A stretch of 53,788 nucleotides of DNA. It comes from Lachnospiraceae bacterium (GTDB lineage: Bacteria; Bacillota; Clostridia; Lachnospirales; Lachnospiraceae). Shown here in pieces: positions 50,914 through 53,788 of the stretch (position 1 is the stretch's first letter; each line of letters begins with the position of its first letter). The position numbers and the translations under genes were made by a program. The stretch covers positions 1 to 53,788 of the forward strand of contig JAGAMY010000017.1 of assembly GCA_017624495.1 (NCBI GenBank). Direction: 5' to 3'. The notes under the pieces were generated by a model that searched no databases, had not been told where the DNA came from, and saw nothing but the letters and a program-made list of their open reading frames with translations.

Positions 50914-53574
50914 GTGAAACAGAAATTTGGAGTTAATGAGCTTCGCCGGATGTATTTAGAATTTTTTGAAAGTAAAGAGCATCTTGCGATGAAAAGTTTC
51001 TCTTTAGTACCACATAATGATAACAGTTTATTGTTAATTAATGCTGGTATGGCACCATTAAAGCCATACTTTACAGGTGCAGAGATACCACCTAGAAAAC
51101 GAGTTACCACCTGTCAGAAATGTGTAAGAACAGGTGATATTGAGAATGTTGGTAAAACAGCAAGACATTTAACATTTTTCGAAATGCTTGGTAACTTTTC
51201 CTTTGGTGACTATTTCAAACATGAAGCAATTGCGTGGTCATGGGAATTTTTAACTAAAGTATTAGGTTTAGAGGAAGACCGTCTCTATCCATCAATCTAC
51301 GGAGAAGACGAGGAAGCATTTGAAATCTGGAACAAAGAAATCGGTATCCCGGCAGAGAAGATTACAAGATTCTATCGTGACCCGGAAACAGGCGAGTGTG
51401 ACAACTTCTGGGAGCATGGTGCCGGACCTTGCGGACCATGTTCAGAAATTTATTATGACCGTGGCGAGAAATATGGCTGTGGTGACCCGGGCTGTAAAGT
51501 AGGCTGTGAATGTGACCGTTTCATGGAAGTATGGAACAACGTATTTACCCAGTTCAACGGTGACGGTAAGGGTGGTTACGAAGAATTAGACCAGAAGAAC
51601 ATCGATACAGGTATGGGACTTGAAAGACTTGCTGTAGTTATGCAGGATGTAGATTCCGTATTTGATATTGATACCATGAAAGCAATTCGTGATAAGATTT
51701 GCGAATTATCCCATAAAACCTATCAGACAGATGCGATGGACGATATTTCTATCCGTCTGATTACAGACCATATCCGTTCTTCAACCTTCTTAGTATCTGA
51801 CGGTGTTACACCAAGTAACGAAGGAAGAGGATATGTCCTTAGAAAACTTATCCGTCGTGCGGCAAGACACGGCAGAATGTTAGGAATCGATGGCGTATTC
51901 CTTGCAAAATTAAGTGAAACCGTTATAAATGAGAGCAAAGACGGTTATCCGGAATTAGATGAAAAGAAAGACTTTATTTTTAAAGTATTGACACAGGAAG
52001 AAGAAAGTTTTAACAAGACTATTGACCAGGGACTTGCTATCTTAGCAGATATGCAGGCAGAGATGGAAGCAAAGGGTGAAAAAGTCCTTTCCGGTGACAA
52101 TGCATTCAAATTATATGATACTTACGGATTCCCGATTGATTTAACACAGGAAATCTTAGAAGAAAAAGGATTCTCCATTGATGAAGCCGGATTTAAGACT
52201 GCCATGGAAGAACAGAGAAACAAGGCCCGTAAAGCTCGTAAAGTAACTAACTACAGTGGTGCAGATGCGACCGTTTATGATTCTATTGACCCAAGTGTTA
52301 CAACGGAATTTGTGGGTTATGATAACCTTGTTTATTCTTCTAAGGTTACAGTTTTAACTTCTGAAACAGAGATTACAGAAGCATTATCTGATGGACAGAA
52401 TGGTACAATCTTTGTAGAAGAGACTCCGTTCTACGCTACCATGGGTGGACAGAATGCAGATACAGGTATTATTCGTACAGCCGATTTTGAATTTGCAGTA
52501 GAAGATACCGTTAAAATGTTAGGCGGTAAAGTTGGACATATCGGTAAAGTTGTAAAAGGTATGGTAAAAGTTGGCGATACCGTAGAATTAGCAGTAGATG
52601 CAGACAAGCGTCTTGCAATCGGTAAAAACCATTCTGCAACCCACTTATTACAGAAAGCACTTCGTGAAGTATTAGGAAACCATGTAGAACAGGCTGGTTC
52701 TGATGTAAATGCAGACCGTCTCCGTTTTGACTTCAGCCACTTCTCTGCGATGACAGCAGAAGAGTTAGAAAAAGTAGAAGCTATCGTTAATGCTAAGATT
52801 GCAGAGGCAATTCCGGTTGTAACCGATGTTATGACCTTAGAAGAAGCGAAGAAAACCGGTGCTATGGCATTATTTGGTGAGAAATATGGCGAGACAGTAA
52901 GAGTTGTTCGCATGGGTGATTTTTCCACAGAACTTTGTGGTGGTACACATGTAAGCAATACATCTACCATCGCAGCATTCAAGATTGTATCTGAATCCGG
53001 TGTTGCTGCAGGTACACGAAGAATTGAGGCATTGACCTCTGATGCTGTATTTGCTTACTACGACAAGGTGGAAGAGCAGTTAGAAAAAGCTGCAGCTTTA
53101 TTAAAAGCAAAACCGGCAGATGTAGTGACAAAGATTGAGCATTTACTTGCTGAAATGAAAGCATTACAGAGTGAAAATGAATCCTTAAAGAGCAAAGCAG
53201 CAAAAGATGCTTTAGGGGATGTCATGAATCAGGTTGTTGAAGTTAAGGGCGTGAAAGTTCTTGCAGCAAGAGCCGATGGCGTAGATATGAATGGACTCCG
53301 TGAATTAGGAGACCAGTTAAAAGAGAAGTTAGGCGAAGGTGTGGTAGTATTAGCATCTGAAAATGACGGAAAAGTAAATTTAATTGCTATGGCAACAGAT
53401 GCAGCCATGAAACAGGGAGCGCATGCAGGTAACCTTATCAAAGGTATTGCAGGCCTTGTTGGCGGTGGCGGCGGTGGTCGTCCAAACATGGCACAGGCTG
53501 GAGGTAAGAATCCGGCTGGTATTGATGCAGCAATTGCAGAAGTAAAGGCTGTAGTAGAAGGTCAGATGAATTAA
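50914..53574 (+). CDS. alaS: Alanyl-tRNA synthetase
   Basis: Charges tRNA-Ala in the cytoplasm. The 886-residue protein has all usual parts: class II catalytic core at the N-terminus (FFESKEHLAMKSFSLVPHNDNSLLLINAGMAPLKPYF, then RVTTCQKCVRTGDIENVG), the tRNA-binding middle, the editing domain with HSATHLLQKAL and the zinc-binding CGGTHVSNTS, a coiled coil and the C-Ala domain ending with the glycine run GGGGGGRPNMAQAGG. The start is taken as the GTG at 50914, eight bases after GGAGG; a TTG at 50899 overlaps the site. No T-box leader is seen upstream. rpsU follows from its own promoter. Confidence 0.97.
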   Translation: MKQKFGVNELRRMYLEFFESKEHLAMKSFSLVPHNDNSLLLINAGMAPLKPYFTGAEIPPRKRVTTCQKCVRTGDIENVGKTARHLTFFEMLGNFSFGDYFKHEAIAWSWEFLTKVLGLEEDRLYPSIYGEDEEAFEIWNKEIGIPAEKITRFYRDPETGECDNFWEHGAGPCGPCSEIYYDRGEKYGCGDPGCKVGCECDRFMEVWNNVFTQFNGDGKGGYEELDQKNIDTGMGLERLAVVMQDVDSVFDIDTMKAIRDKICELSHKTYQTDAMDDISIRLITDHIRSSTFLVSDGVTPSNEGRGYVLRKLIRRAARHGRMLGIDGVFLAKLSETVINESKDGYPELDEKKDFIFKVLTQEEESFNKTIDQGLAILADMQAEMEAKGEKVLSGDNAFKLYDTYGFPIDLTQEILEEKGFSIDEAGFKTAMEEQRNKARKARKVTNYSGADATVYDSIDPSVTTEFVGYDNLVYSSKVTVLTSETEITEALSDGQNGTIFVEETPFYATMGGQNADTGIIRTADFEFAVEDTVKMLGGKVGHIGKVVKGMVKVGDTVELAVDADKRLAIGKNHSATHLLQKALREVLGNHVEQAGSDVNADRLRFDFSHFSAMTAEELEKVEAIVNAKIAEAIPVVTDVMTLEEAKKTGAMALFGEKYGETVRVVRMGDFSTELCGGTHVSNTSTIAAFKIVSESGVAAGTRRIEALTSDAVFAYYDKVEEQLEKAAALLKAKPADVVTKIEHLLAEMKALQSENESLKSKAAKDALGDVMNQVVEVKGVKVLAARADGVDMNGLRELGDQLKEKLGEGVVVLASENDGKVNLIAMATDAAMKQGAHAGNLIKGIAGLVGGGGGGRPNMAQAGGKNPAGIDAAIAEVKAVVEGQMN

Positions 53575-53630
53575 TCCATAGTCTATGAAACTGAACTGTA
53601 ATATTTTATAAAAATTTTCTTCAAAAGTGG

Positions 53631-53658
53631 TTGACGAATGGGAAAATTATGCTATAAT
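53631..53658 (+). promoter_or_regulatory. Strong promoter of rpsU
   Basis: TTGACG (53631-53636), 16-base spacer, TATAAT (53653-53658) with a TGC extension just upstream of the -10 box. It gives a leader of about 70 bases before rpsU. Confidence 0.85.
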
Positions 53659-53737
53659 GTCTATTAGTGCAATAAAATATTACCCAATCAGTTGAATATG
53701 CACAATACGCAACTGGAGGGAGGTTAGGTGTGAGACT

Positions 53738-53788
53738 ATGTCAAATGTAATCGTAAAAGAGAACGAGACTTTAGATAGCGCTTTACGC
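53738..53788 (+). CDS. rpsU: Ribosomal protein S21, 5' part only
   Basis: The first 17 codons (MSNVIVKENETLDSALR) match the highly conserved start of S21 of the small ribosomal subunit. GGAGGGAGG lies about 18 bases and AGG-rich sequence closer to the ATG. The gene runs out of the window. It is expected to be about 58 residues long. Confidence 0.9.
   Translation, partial: MSNVIVKENETLDSALR

Noticed and set aside
52431-52982. 183-codon frame antisense to alaS
   Set aside because: It lies within the conserved editing domain of alaS and mirrors its codon pattern.

Overview
The window looks like a chromosomal segment of a spore-forming, low-GC Gram-positive gut anaerobe of the class Clostridia, most likely a Lachnospiraceae. 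The evidence is a complete spoIVA gene, strong AGGAGG-type ribosome binding sites, TTGACA/TATAAT promoters, A/T-rich third codon positions, YesM/YesN two-component pairs, several AraC regulators and very large secreted multidomain glycosidases. No rRNA, tRNA, CRISPR array or intact insertion sequence was seen.

Layout. (1) 1-290: a large imperfect palindrome with a three-hairpin core, probably a copy of a repeat family. (2) 367-2679: a CLC-type anion/proton antiporter divergent from an AraC regulator. (3) 2680-6304: an A/T-rich accessory patch with decayed genes (a JAB-like protein and an XRE regulator cut short), a strong promoter and three zinc-ribbon proteins, the last carrying three Ltp-like repeats. 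(4) 6498-10092: the rhamnose catabolic genes rhaB, rhaA and rhaD, followed by a PTS EIIC-EAL fusion. (5) 12413-19325: a maltodextrin-type module (promoter and operator, binding lipoprotein, two permeases, LacI regulator, malQ), then a lipid kinase. (6) 19465-30428: a 1946-residue double-GH43 xylan-type enzyme, a YesM/YesN pair and a membrane-anchored solute-binding protein. (7) 30551-37051: housekeeping genes pyk, spoIVA, a purine nucleoside phosphorylase-deaminase-MBL-rnhA operon. (8) 37080-50698: two blocks with the same order, AraC regulator, surface protein(s), AAA-like/PD-(D/E)XK protein; the second block has only a LamG scrap left of its surface protein. (9) 50736-53788: a small membrane protein, alaS, and the start of rpsU.

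How the parts work together. Much of the window is about plant or host polysaccharides. Secreted enzymes with carbohydrate-binding modules would attack arabinoxylan, galactan or pectin-like chains. Rhamnose freed from pectin enters the rhaBAD route. Malto-oligosaccharides enter through the ABC transporter and are rearranged by MalQ. YesM/YesN plus the adjacent binding protein could sense released oligosaccharides.

The observations most worth following are the cloverleaf palindrome at the left edge with GGA-loop hairpins, hairpins that merge a terminator with the ribosome binding site in front of the GH43 gene and of spoIVA, the sugar-PTS/c-di-GMP phosphodiesterase fusion, the zinc-ribbon/Ltp gene set, and the duplicated AraC-surface protein-AAA module.
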